Below, piece by piece: positions 7,740 through 14,452 of a DNA stretch of 64,000 nt; position 1 is the first letter of the stretch, and each line of letters opens with the position of its first letter. Made by a program: the position numbers and the translations under genes. The stretch lies in assembly GCF_016056375.1 (NCBI RefSeq), contig NZ_JAEDAE010000008.1, positions 186,001 through 250,000 on the forward strand. The letters run 5' to 3'. The notes beneath the pieces were generated by a model. It was not told where the DNA came from. It did no database searches and saw only the letters and a list, made by a program, of their open reading frames with translations. Origin of the DNA: Hymenobacter negativus. Its GTDB lineage: Bacteria; Bacteroidota; Bacteroidia; Cytophagales; Hymenobacteraceae.

Positions 7740-9218
7740 TCAGCCGACGGTGATGGTGTAGGCGGCGGTGAACGTCTGGCCGGGCTCCAGGGTCAGGATG
7801 CCTTCTTTCTGGCTTAGCTCGCCGGGCTTGCCGGCGGCGCTGGCAATGCCGTGCCAGGGCTCGACGCACACAAAATTGGCGCCCGGACCTTTGGTCCAGA
7901 GGCCGAGGTAGGGAAAGCCATCGAACTGGAAGCGCACGAAGTGGGCCGACTTATGCGAGCGCAGCGTGAGGCCGCTGAAATCGTAGTGCTTGAACACCAG
8001 CGCGTCATCGGCAAACAGGTTGTAGCTCAGGGGCAACTCCCGTTCTTCGGTGAGCACGGGAGCAGTTTGGCCCGTGAGCAGGCCGCCCTGCAGCAGGTGG
8101 CGCTCCAGGGTCACGGGGTGGTCGAATTCGAAGTAGTAATCCTCGAATTTTTCATCCGGCAGCAGCGGGCAGCGCACGGCCGGGTGCGCCCCAATGCTGA
8201 AAAGCAGCGGTGCATCGGTGGCCGGGTTGCGCACGTCCCAGCGCACGGTGAGCTCGGTGTCGCGCAGGGTGTAGGTGATGGTGAGCTCGAAGGCGAAGGG
8301 GAATACGACGCGGGTGGTTTCGTCGTGGTGCAGGCGGAACACCAGCTCGGTGGCCGTGTGGCGCACCACGGCAAACTCCTGGTCGCGGGCGAAGCCGTGC
8401 TGCGGCAGCTTGTAGTGGCGGCCTTCGTAGGAGTAGGCGTCATCGGGCAGGCGGCCCACCAGCGGGAACAGCACGGGCGCGTGCCGGGCCCACACGGCGG
8501 GGTCGGCGGGCCAAATGTATTCGAGGGCGTTGACGGTGGTGCGCAGGCTGGTGAGCTCGGCTCCGTGGGCGGCAAACGTGGCCTGGCAGGCGGGCGTGCT
8601 GAGGGTGTAGTGGGCGGGACGGTAGGCCATGCGGGGTTCTTCTAAAATAGGAGCAGAATCAGCGGCAGAATATTGGGCGGCCGTGCGCAGCAGCTCATCT
8701 ACCAGAAAGCGGGCCTGGGCAAAGCGGCGCTCGCCGGAGCCGGAAATTTCGGCAAAGTTGGACATGCGCTCGCTCAGCTCGCGGCGGTAGAGGTCGTAGA
8801 AATGTTGGCGCAGGTGCGGGTGCTCGCGCAACGGGTCGGGCTCCCAGGGCAGGTCCACGCCCATTAGCAGGGCCAAGTCGTACTGCTGCTGGTCGATGGT
8901 GCGCAGAATCCACTCGGGGCAGGAGCCGAAAGAATGCTCGGACCAGATTTTTATCACCAGCAGGTCGCTGTCGCAGAAAAACAGGCCGTTGCGGGCGCGG
9001 GTTGCGGCTTCGGCTTCGGCGGCGAGCTGGCCGCGGGCTATTTCCTCCAGGTCCTCGGGGGTATAGTGCGGGCCGGACAGGGCCAGGTATTCGCGGGCAA
9101 ACTCGGGGGCAAAGGAGGTGCCGTAGTGCGCCGCCAGCTGGGCGGCCAGCGTCGATTTGCCCGTGGACTCGGGGCCGGTGAGAGAAACGCGCAGCAACGT
9201 ATTGGGTGGGTGGGGCAA
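7740..9218 (-). CDS. NadR-like nucleoside kinase fused to a LacX-like aldose 1-epimerase
   Basis: A 492-residue two-domain protein. Residues 1-185 are an AAA_28/NadR-type P-loop kinase: Walker A GPESTGKST (about 15-23), FFCDSDLLVIKIWSEHSFG in place of the NadR substrate/Walker B region, then a helical lid. Residues 197-492 start at an internal Met (MAYRPAHY, codon at 8628-8630) and form a LacX-type galactose mutarotase-like domain (ARHAPVLFPLVGRLPDD, LPQHGFARDQEF, SIGAHPAVRCPL). The link between them has no stop codon. The kinase would phosphorylate and trap a nucleoside-like substrate imported by the PnuC-type protein 116 bp upstream; the sugar-epimerase role in that setting is unclear. The start is TTG (no in-frame ATG before the P-loop). 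The domains may also be separate genes if the sequence has a local error. Confidence 0.85.
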   Translation of the reverse strand: MPHPPNTLLRVSLTGPESTGKSTLAAQLAAHYGTSFAPEFAREYLALSGPHYTPEDLEEIARGQLAAEAEAATRARNGLFFCDSDLLVIKIWSEHSFGSCPEWILRTIDQQQYDLALLMGVDLPWEPDPLREHPHLRQHFYDLYRRELSERMSNFAEISGSGERRFAQARFLVDELLRTAAQYSAADSAPILEEPRMAYRPAHYTLSTPACQATFAAHGAELTSLRTTVNALEYIWPADPAVWARHAPVLFPLVGRLPDDAYSYEGRHYKLPQHGFARDQEFAVVRHTATELVFRLHHDETTRVVFPFAFELTITYTLRDTELTVRWDVRNPATDAPLLFSIGAHPAVRCPLLPDEKFEDYYFEFDHPVTLERHLLQGGLLTGQTAPVLTEERELPLSYNLFADDALVFKHYDFSGLTLRSHKSAHFVRFQFDGFPYLGLWTKGPGANFVCVEPWHGIASAAGKPGELSQKEGILTLEPGQTFTAAYTITVG

Positions 9219-9334
9219 CGGACGCGGTGAAAGAGGAAACAGCGGGCAGGCAAGCGTCGGGAGTCATCATCTGGGTGGGATGACGCGGGTGTCCCCCGGC
9301 GCAATTAATCAATTTATCAGCGGGCCGAAACCGC

Positions 9335-9982
9335 TCATACGGCAGCCGGTGTGGATGGTACGGCAGTGGGGTGCACTAATTCGCGCCGCCACTGCCAATA
9401 GCCGTAGGCGGCCAGCCCCAGGTAGAGCGCATAGAGCAGGCTGGTAGGGTAAAGGTCTTTGTACCAAAGCACGGGCACGTAAATCAGGTCGACCAATATC
9501 CAGATGAGCCAGTTTTCGAGGCGCTTGCGGGTGAGCAGATACTGGGCCACGATGCTGCCGGCGGTGGTGAAGCTGTCGAGGTGTGGCAGCGAGGCATCGG
9601 TGTTATAGTGCAGGTAGTAGCCGAAGCCCAGGGTGAAGGCCACGGCGAAGGCCAGGCCCGCCAGCCACTCGCGGCGGGTGGCGTGCGTCACGCCCAGCTC
9701 CGTGGCGTTGCGGCCGCCGTACAGCCACTCGTACCAACCGTAAATGCTGAGGGCGATGAACAGAACCTGGAGGTAGCAGTCGGAATAGAGCCGCGCCCGG
9801 TAGTAGACAAAAACGTAGAGCAGGCAGCTGATGATGGCCACCGGGAAGTTCCAGATGGACTCGCGCGCGGCCAGCCACACGCAGGCAAACCCCGTGGCCA
9901 CGGCCACCAGTTCCAGCGCAGTGGTGGCGTGCCAGTACTGCACAAACGAAGTCGGAATATTGAGCAATAAAGGAGCAAACAC
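9335..9982 (-). CDS. PnuC/PnuT-family transporter (nicotinamide riboside- or thiamine-type)
   Basis: A 215-residue inner-membrane protein with about seven membrane segments and the PnuC hallmarks: ELVAVATGFACVWLAARESIWNFPVAIISCLLY near the N-terminus, DCYLQVLFIALSIYGWYEW in the middle and LENWLIWILVDLIYVPVLWYKDLY near the end. PnuC proteins take up nicotinamide riboside by facilitated diffusion; the PnuT subgroup in Bacteroidota takes up thiamine. The nearby TPP riboswitch and TonB receptor favour thiamine, while the adjacent NadR-like kinase would fit either a riboside or a thiamine-trapping role. It starts with GTG (cac at 9980-9982). No second riboswitch is visible upstream. Confidence 0.87.
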   Translation of the reverse strand: MFAPLLLNIPTSFVQYWHATTALELVAVATGFACVWLAARESIWNFPVAIISCLLYVFVYYRARLYSDCYLQVLFIALSIYGWYEWLYGGRNATELGVTHATRREWLAGLAFAVAFTLGFGYYLHYNTDASLPHLDSFTTAGSIVAQYLLTRKRLENWLIWILVDLIYVPVLWYKDLYPTSLLYALYLGLAAYGYWQWRRELVHPTAVPSTPAAV

Positions 9983-10055
9983 GCGGGCACGGCCTGGTAT
10001 GAAGCCGCAAGGTAGAACGCGACGGGCCTATTTTTACGGCTTCAATCCCCGCTCC

Positions 10056-10388
10056 ATGTCCAGCTCCGCCCTAGAAATCAGCCCCGAAGACCTGCACCGC
10101 CGCCTGCAAGCCGGCGACGACATTCAGCTCATCGACGTGCGCGAGGAAATGGAATTCGAATATTGCCACCTGCCCGGCAGCCTGCTGCTGCCCCTGGACG
10201 AGCTGCCGCGCCGCGCCGCCGAAGTCCGCACCGAGGGTCCGGTGGTGGTTATTTGCCACCACGGGGTGCGCTCGGCCCACGCCCTGGGCTACCTGCGCCA
10301 GCGCCTGGGCCGCACCAACGTCATCAACCTGCGCGGCGGCGTGGCCGCCTGGGCCGAGCGAGTCGACCCGGCGTTTCCCACGTATTAG
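10056..10388 (+). CDS. Single-domain rhodanese
   Basis: A 110-residue rhodanese-like protein. IQLIDVREEMEFEYCHLPGS is the first conserved block, and the active-site loop is CHHGVRS with the persulfide Cys at about residue 67, followed by the C-terminal INLRGGVAAWAERVDP block. It would carry a sulfane sulfur for transfer to a protein or small-molecule acceptor in the cytoplasm; the partner is not indicated. An upstream in-frame extension to 9831 runs into the divergent pnuC gene and is rejected; the ATG at 10056 gives the normal single-domain length. Confidence 0.9.
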   Translation: MSSSALEISPEDLHRRLQAGDDIQLIDVREEMEFEYCHLPGSLLLPLDELPRRAAEVRTEGPVVVICHHGVRSAHALGYLRQRLGRTNVINLRGGVAAWAERVDPAFPTY

Positions 10389-10451
10389 GGCCAGCCGCGG
10401 CCGCCACTTGCCGGGGTTCGTTGTTATCCCTGCTAACCGCTGCCGCTCTTC

Positions 10452-11240
10452 ATGCCCGCCTTCCCGCTGCCCACCAGTCCCCTCCCTGCCCCCAACGCCC
10501 CTACCCTTTCGGACCGGTTGGCCCTGCGCGAGCGGCCCGAAGGCCTGCCCCTGCTGCGCCAGCAGTGGAGCGAGCTGCTTTTTCTGCACTGGGCCGTGCC
10601 GGCCGAACTACTGCAGCCGCACCTGCCGCCCCGCCTCAAAATTGACCTGCACGAAGGCATGGCGTGGCTGGCCGTGGTGCCGTTTCAGATGAGCAAGGTG
10701 CGGACCCGCCTCACGCCCGAGGTTCCGGGCACCAACGCCTTCCTGGAGCTGAATGTGCGGACTTACGTGCATCTGGACGGCGTGCCGGGCGTGTGGTTTT
10801 TCTCGCTCGATGCCACCAGCGCGCTGGCCGTGTGGGTGGCACGCACGTTTTTCCGGCTGCCCTACCTGCGGGCCGATATGCGCATGGAACGGCCCAGCGC
10901 CGATTTGCGGCAGTTTACGGCCACGCGCACCCACGGTGGAGCGCCGGCCGCCAGCTTCCGCGCCACCTGGAAAATCGGCGCGCCGCTGCCGCCCGCGGAG
11001 CCGGGCTCACTGGCGTTCTTTCTCACCGAGCGGTACGCCCTCTACACCAGCAACAAGGCCCGCACCAAGCTCTACCGGGGCCGGGTGGCGCACACGCCGT
11101 GGCCGCTCAGCACCGCCCAGGTGCTGCACCTGGAGTCGAACCTGATTGAGGGGCATGGCCTGCCCACGCCGGCCGGCAAGCCTGTGGTGCACGCCGGTGG
11201 CCCCGTGAGCGTGGAGCTGTGGCCCATGCAGCAGGTGTAG
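10452..11240 (+). CDS. DUF2071 (YqjF-like) family protein
   Basis: A 262-residue protein matching the DUF2071/YqjF family: WSELLFLHWAVPAELLQPHLPP near the N-terminus, MAWLAVVPFQMSKVR, NVRTYVHLDGVPGVWFFSLDA and FLTERYALYT. The family has an acetoacetate-decarboxylase-like beta fold and no firmly known reaction. It starts 63 bp after the rhodanese gene on the same strand and may be co-transcribed. It ends six bases from the stop of the convergent HEAGH protein with no terminator between them. Confidence 0.87.
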   Translation: MPAFPLPTSPLPAPNAPTLSDRLALRERPEGLPLLRQQWSELLFLHWAVPAELLQPHLPPRLKIDLHEGMAWLAVVPFQMSKVRTRLTPEVPGTNAFLELNVRTYVHLDGVPGVWFFSLDATSALAVWVARTFFRLPYLRADMRMERPSADLRQFTATRTHGGAPAASFRATWKIGAPLPPAEPGSLAFFLTERYALYTSNKARTKLYRGRVAHTPWPLSTAQVLHLESNLIEGHGLPTPAGKPVVHAGGPVSVELWPMQQV

Positions 11241-11245
11241 CACGG

Positions 11246-11764
11246 CTACTCCCGCAGCCAACGGGTCATTTTTGGGAAGCCTTCCGTCGTCGTTAGTCCC
11301 ATCCAGACCAGCAAGGGCAGGCCGGGATAGATGCCCTGGCGAAAATTGTTCAAAATCCAGTTGCTGGCGTTGCGGTAGCCGTCGGGGTGAAACACGATTT
11401 CGGGTGGCATTCCGATGACCTCGCTGGCAGCATAAGACCAGAGCATGGCCACGATTTCCTCGCCATCGATGCCGTTTTGGTCGGGTTTGCCGGCCATCAC
11501 ATTGCCTGCCAGCTGGGCGCGCTCGGCGGCGGGCGTCACGGCCAGGTGGCCGGCCTCGTGGAGGATGTCGCCGGGGTAAAGCAGCTTGGCCGGGTCAATC
11601 AACAGGCCGCCGTTTTCGATGAGGATGCCGGGCAGGAAGGTCTCGACGCTCAGCTCAACTTCCTGGGTTGGGATGCCGATTTCGGCCAAAAACTGCCGCA
11701 TGGCGGGCAGGTGGGCGAGGGCGGCCGCATCAGCGGGCAGAGAGGCGGCGGGATGATTAGACAT
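11246..11764 (-). CDS. Conserved hypothetical protein with an HEAGH metalloprotease-like motif
   Basis: A 172-residue protein I do not recognise as a named family. The segment LLYPGDILHEAGHLAVTP (about residues 60-77) contains HExxH in a helix, the zinc-binding signature of zincin peptidases; a downstream acidic stretch IDGEEIVAMLWSYAASEVIG could provide a third ligand (gluzincin-like), but I cannot confirm it. No signal peptide and no membrane segment are seen. The ATG at 11764 is preferred over an in-frame TTG at 11773. It is convergent with the DUF2071 gene and divergent from the AraC regulator. A metal-bound but non-peptidase role is also possible. Confidence 0.7.
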   Translation of the reverse strand: MSNHPAASLPADAAALAHLPAMRQFLAEIGIPTQEVELSVETFLPGILIENGGLLIDPAKLLYPGDILHEAGHLAVTPAAERAQLAGNVMAGKPDQNGIDGEEIVAMLWSYAASEVIGMPPEIVFHPDGYRNASNWILNNFRQGIYPGLPLLVWMGLTTTEGFPKMTRWLRE

Positions 11765-11904
11765 GACGAGCAATATGGCGTTGGGCCAAACTTACGGCGA
11801 CGGCCGCTTCGGCAGTGGCGCAGGCTTCCTGAAGCAGCCCCAAAGCCGGTGCTGCTATTTGGCTAATGGCAGCCATTGCAACCGCCACTGCGCCCGGGCA
11901 CACC

Positions 11905-11935
11905 TTGCCCGCCGGGCAGTTTCCGGCTATCTTTC
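11905..11935 (+). promoter_or_regulatory. Complete Bacteroidota promoter for the AraC gene
   Basis: TTG at 11905-11907 and TATCTTTC at 11928-11935, with 20 bp between them, matching TTG-N19-21-TAnnTTTG with one change. The ATG is at 11939, so the transcript would have almost no leader. Confidence 0.6.
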
Positions 11936-11938
11936 AGC

Positions 11939-12757
11939 ATGCAGCACCAGGAATTTGCGCCTCCCGAAGAACTTCGAAATACCATCAAGTGCTTCTGGCA
12001 CAACCGCCGGGATTTCGGCGACCTTCCATCGACGTTCGAGGTACAACCGGATGGCTACGCGGAAATTATTTTTCAATTCGGCAGTGCCTTGAGCATTGCG
12101 ACCCCGGCCGGCTGGCAGCCTCTGGCTTCCCCGTTTCTGATGGGGCTGCTCAACCAGCCGGCGCTTTTGCGCACAGCAGGCCCGCTCGAAATTATCGGTG
12201 TTCGGTGCTTTCCCTGGACGGTGTTCGATGTGCTGGGCCTGCCGCCCAACAAGGCCGGCGGGCGCCTCGTGGAACACCCCATCGCCCAGCTGCAAGCCCC
12301 GCTGGCTGAACTGATGCAGGCGGGCCGGCTGGCCGAGGCACTGGCGCAGCTAACCGGGTATTTCCTACAGGCCGGATTGCCGGGCACCGACGACCCGCTG
12401 CTGCTAAAAGCGGGCGCGGCAATGCGCGAAGCCAACGGCACCCTGCCGGTAAGCCAGGTAGCGGCCGCAGCCCACGCCACGGTCCGCACCCTGGAGCGGA
12501 AGTTCAAGCAGGCGGTGGGCCACACGGTGAAGGACGTGGCCGGCCTGATGCGCTTCGAGCAGGTGCGCAACCAATTGTGGCGGCACCCGGCGGCCAGCCT
12601 GGCCGGCCTGGCGCAGGAGCTGGGCTACGCCGACCAGGCCCACCTCAGCCGGGAATTCAAGCGCTACAGCGGCACGACGCCCGCCGCCTTCGCCCGCCAA
12701 GCCCGGCACGGGCAGCAGGCCATCAGCCACGATTTTGTCGCGTTTGTACAAGCCTAA
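11939..12757 (+). CDS. AraC-family transcriptional regulator
   Basis: A 272-residue regulator. The N-terminal 150 residues (FAPPEELRNTIKCFWHNRRD, FEVQPDGYAEIIFQFG) are the DUF6597-type sensor domain common in Bacteroidota AraC proteins. The C-terminal 100 residues hold two helix-turn-helix units: VSQVAAAAHATVRTLERKFK and SLAGLAQELGYADQAHLSREF, followed by GTTPAAFARQ. The ATG at 11939 follows a good promoter almost directly. The FAD monooxygenase starts 62 bp downstream on the same strand, so this regulator probably controls it, perhaps as a sensor of an aromatic or xenobiotic compound (inference). Confidence 0.88.
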   Translation: MQHQEFAPPEELRNTIKCFWHNRRDFGDLPSTFEVQPDGYAEIIFQFGSALSIATPAGWQPLASPFLMGLLNQPALLRTAGPLEIIGVRCFPWTVFDVLGLPPNKAGGRLVEHPIAQLQAPLAELMQAGRLAEALAQLTGYFLQAGLPGTDDPLLLKAGAAMREANGTLPVSQVAAAAHATVRTLERKFKQAVGHTVKDVAGLMRFEQVRNQLWRHPAASLAGLAQELGYADQAHLSREFKRYSGTTPAAFARQARHGQQAISHDFVAFVQA

Positions 12758-12819
12758 CGCCGGGGCCTTCCGGAATTTTGTGCGGCAAATTATTCACCCC
12801 GAAAGCCGCCCTCAACCGC

Positions 12820-14367
12820 ATGGAATCCGCCCAAAATCAATTGGTTTACGATGTTATCATTTCCGGGGCCGGGCCGGTCGGGCTGCTGCTGGCCTGCGAG
12901 CTGGCCCTGGCCGGCTGCTCCGTGTTGCTCCTGGAAAGAGCCGAAAACCCGCACTCGCCCCTCAAGCAGCTACCGTTTGGAATACGCGGGCTCTCGGCCC
13001 CCACCATTGAAGCGCTTGACCGCCGGGGGCTGCTGCCGGAGCTGGAACTGCACAAGCGCCTGAAGAGCCCCCACCAGCACGCCGGGGAAGGGGCTCGCCG
13101 GCAGGTAGGGCACTTCGCCGGCATTCCTTTTCACGAAGGCGATATCGACTTCACGCAGTGGAAAAATCGCCTGCCCGGCTCGACGCCAACCAGCCTGATT
13201 TCCGAAATGCAGGAGCTGGAAACGGTGCTGGCCCGCCGCGCCGAAACCCTGGGCGTGGTCATCAGACGCGGCCTGGCCCTGACGGGCTTTCAGCAAACCG
13301 CAGATGCGGTGACTGTTCAAGCCGGCGACCATTCCTTTACCGGCCACTGGCTGGTGGGGTGCGATGGCAGCCGCAGTGCGGTGCGCAAGCTGGGCGGGTT
13401 TGATTTTGCCGGCACGGAGCCGGAATTCACCGGTTACACCGTGAAAGCGGACCTCGCCGACCCTGAGAAACTCCGGCCCGGCCGCAACCTGACGCCCAGC
13501 GGCATGTACCTGCAATCGCAGCCCGGCTACCTGATGATGCAGGACTTCGACGGCGGCGCGTTTCACGATGCCGGCCAGCCCATCACGCCCGAACACGTGC
13601 AGGAAGTGCTGCGCCGCATCTCGGGCACCGATGTGACCGTCAGCGCCCTGCACACCGCCACCACCTGGACCGACCGGGCCCGGCAAGCCACCGCCTACCG
13701 CCACGGCCGGGTGCTGCTGGCCGGCGATGCTGCGCACATTCATTCGCCCCTTGGCGGCCAGGGCCTGAACCTGGGGCTGGGCGATGCCATGAACCTGGGC
13801 TGGAAGCTCGCCGCCACCATTCGGGGGCAGGCCCCTGCCGGCCTGTTGGACAGTTACTGCGCCGAACGGCACCCCATTGGGGCGCAGGTGCTGGATTGGT
13901 CGCGCGCCCAGGTGGCTCTCATGAACCCCACCCCGCAGGCCCGCGCCCTGCAGGCCATCGTGCGCGACCTGCTGAATACGCGCGACGGGGCCACCTACTT
14001 CGCCGGCCGGGTGTGGGGCATTGCCACGCAGTACGACTTCGGAGCCGGCCACCCGCTGGCAGGCCGTAGCGCGCCCAACGTTGAGCTCGAAGACGGAACG
14101 ACAATGGGCGAGCTCCTGCACGACGGCCAAGGAGTCCTGCTTGATTTCGATAGAACGGCATCTCTCAAGGCATTGGCCGGCGCCTATAGCAAACAGCTGA
14201 AGTATGTTTCGGGCCGGGCAAAAGACCAGCTAGGCTTACGCGCCGTTTTGGTACGCCCCGACGGTATTGTTGCCTGGGCTTCAGCCGCCGATGAGGCCCT
14301 GGATGGCAACGACTGGCAGCAGGCAGCCGCGCGCTGGTTTGGGGGCCGCGCCGGAGCGGAGCAGTAG
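12820..14367 (+). CDS. FAD-dependent aromatic monooxygenase (PHBH type)
   Basis: A 515-residue class A flavoprotein hydroxylase. The FAD/NADPH motifs are GAGPVGLLLACELALAG (GxGxxG, about 15-31), LVGCDGSRSAVRK (DG motif) and VLLAGDAAHIHSPLGGQGLN (GD motif). The last 90 residues form a thioredoxin-like domain (GVLLDFD..., LVRPDGIVAWAS) found in polyketide-type and rifampicin-type monooxygenases. It would use NAD(P)H and O2 to hydroxylate an aromatic or polyketide compound. Detoxification, in view of the AraC partner, and catabolism are both possible; the substrate cannot be read from sequence. The ATG at 12820 sits just before the first beta strand, as usual for the family. Confidence 0.87.
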   Translation: MESAQNQLVYDVIISGAGPVGLLLACELALAGCSVLLLERAENPHSPLKQLPFGIRGLSAPTIEALDRRGLLPELELHKRLKSPHQHAGEGARRQVGHFAGIPFHEGDIDFTQWKNRLPGSTPTSLISEMQELETVLARRAETLGVVIRRGLALTGFQQTADAVTVQAGDHSFTGHWLVGCDGSRSAVRKLGGFDFAGTEPEFTGYTVKADLADPEKLRPGRNLTPSGMYLQSQPGYLMMQDFDGGAFHDAGQPITPEHVQEVLRRISGTDVTVSALHTATTWTDRARQATAYRHGRVLLAGDAAHIHSPLGGQGLNLGLGDAMNLGWKLAATIRGQAPAGLLDSYCAERHPIGAQVLDWSRAQVALMNPTPQARALQAIVRDLLNTRDGATYFAGRVWGIATQYDFGAGHPLAGRSAPNVELEDGTTMGELLHDGQGVLLDFDRTASLKALAGAYSKQLKYVSGRAKDQLGLRAVLVRPDGIVAWASAADEALDGNDWQQAAARWFGGRAGAEQ

Positions 14368-14439
14368 GCCGCAAGGGCACTGCTTCAGCAAACGGCAGGC
14401 TTGCGGCTGTTAGCACCCAAGGCCTCGCACAACAGGCCG

Positions 14440-14447
14440 TAATTTTG
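14440..14447 (+). promoter_or_regulatory. -7 box immediately upstream of hrpB
   Basis: TAATTTTG, exact match to TAnnTTTG, five bases before the hrpB ATG at 14453. It predicts a leaderless or nearly leaderless mRNA. No good -33 TTG is visible. Confidence 0.5.
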
Positions 14448-14452
14448 GGACG

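Noticed and set aside
9219-9334. Second TPP riboswitch before the kinase-epimerase gene
   Set aside because: The gap contains GGTGTC-like and GATGA-like pieces on the minus strand, but not the CTGAGA and CCTGAAC-type landmarks in order.
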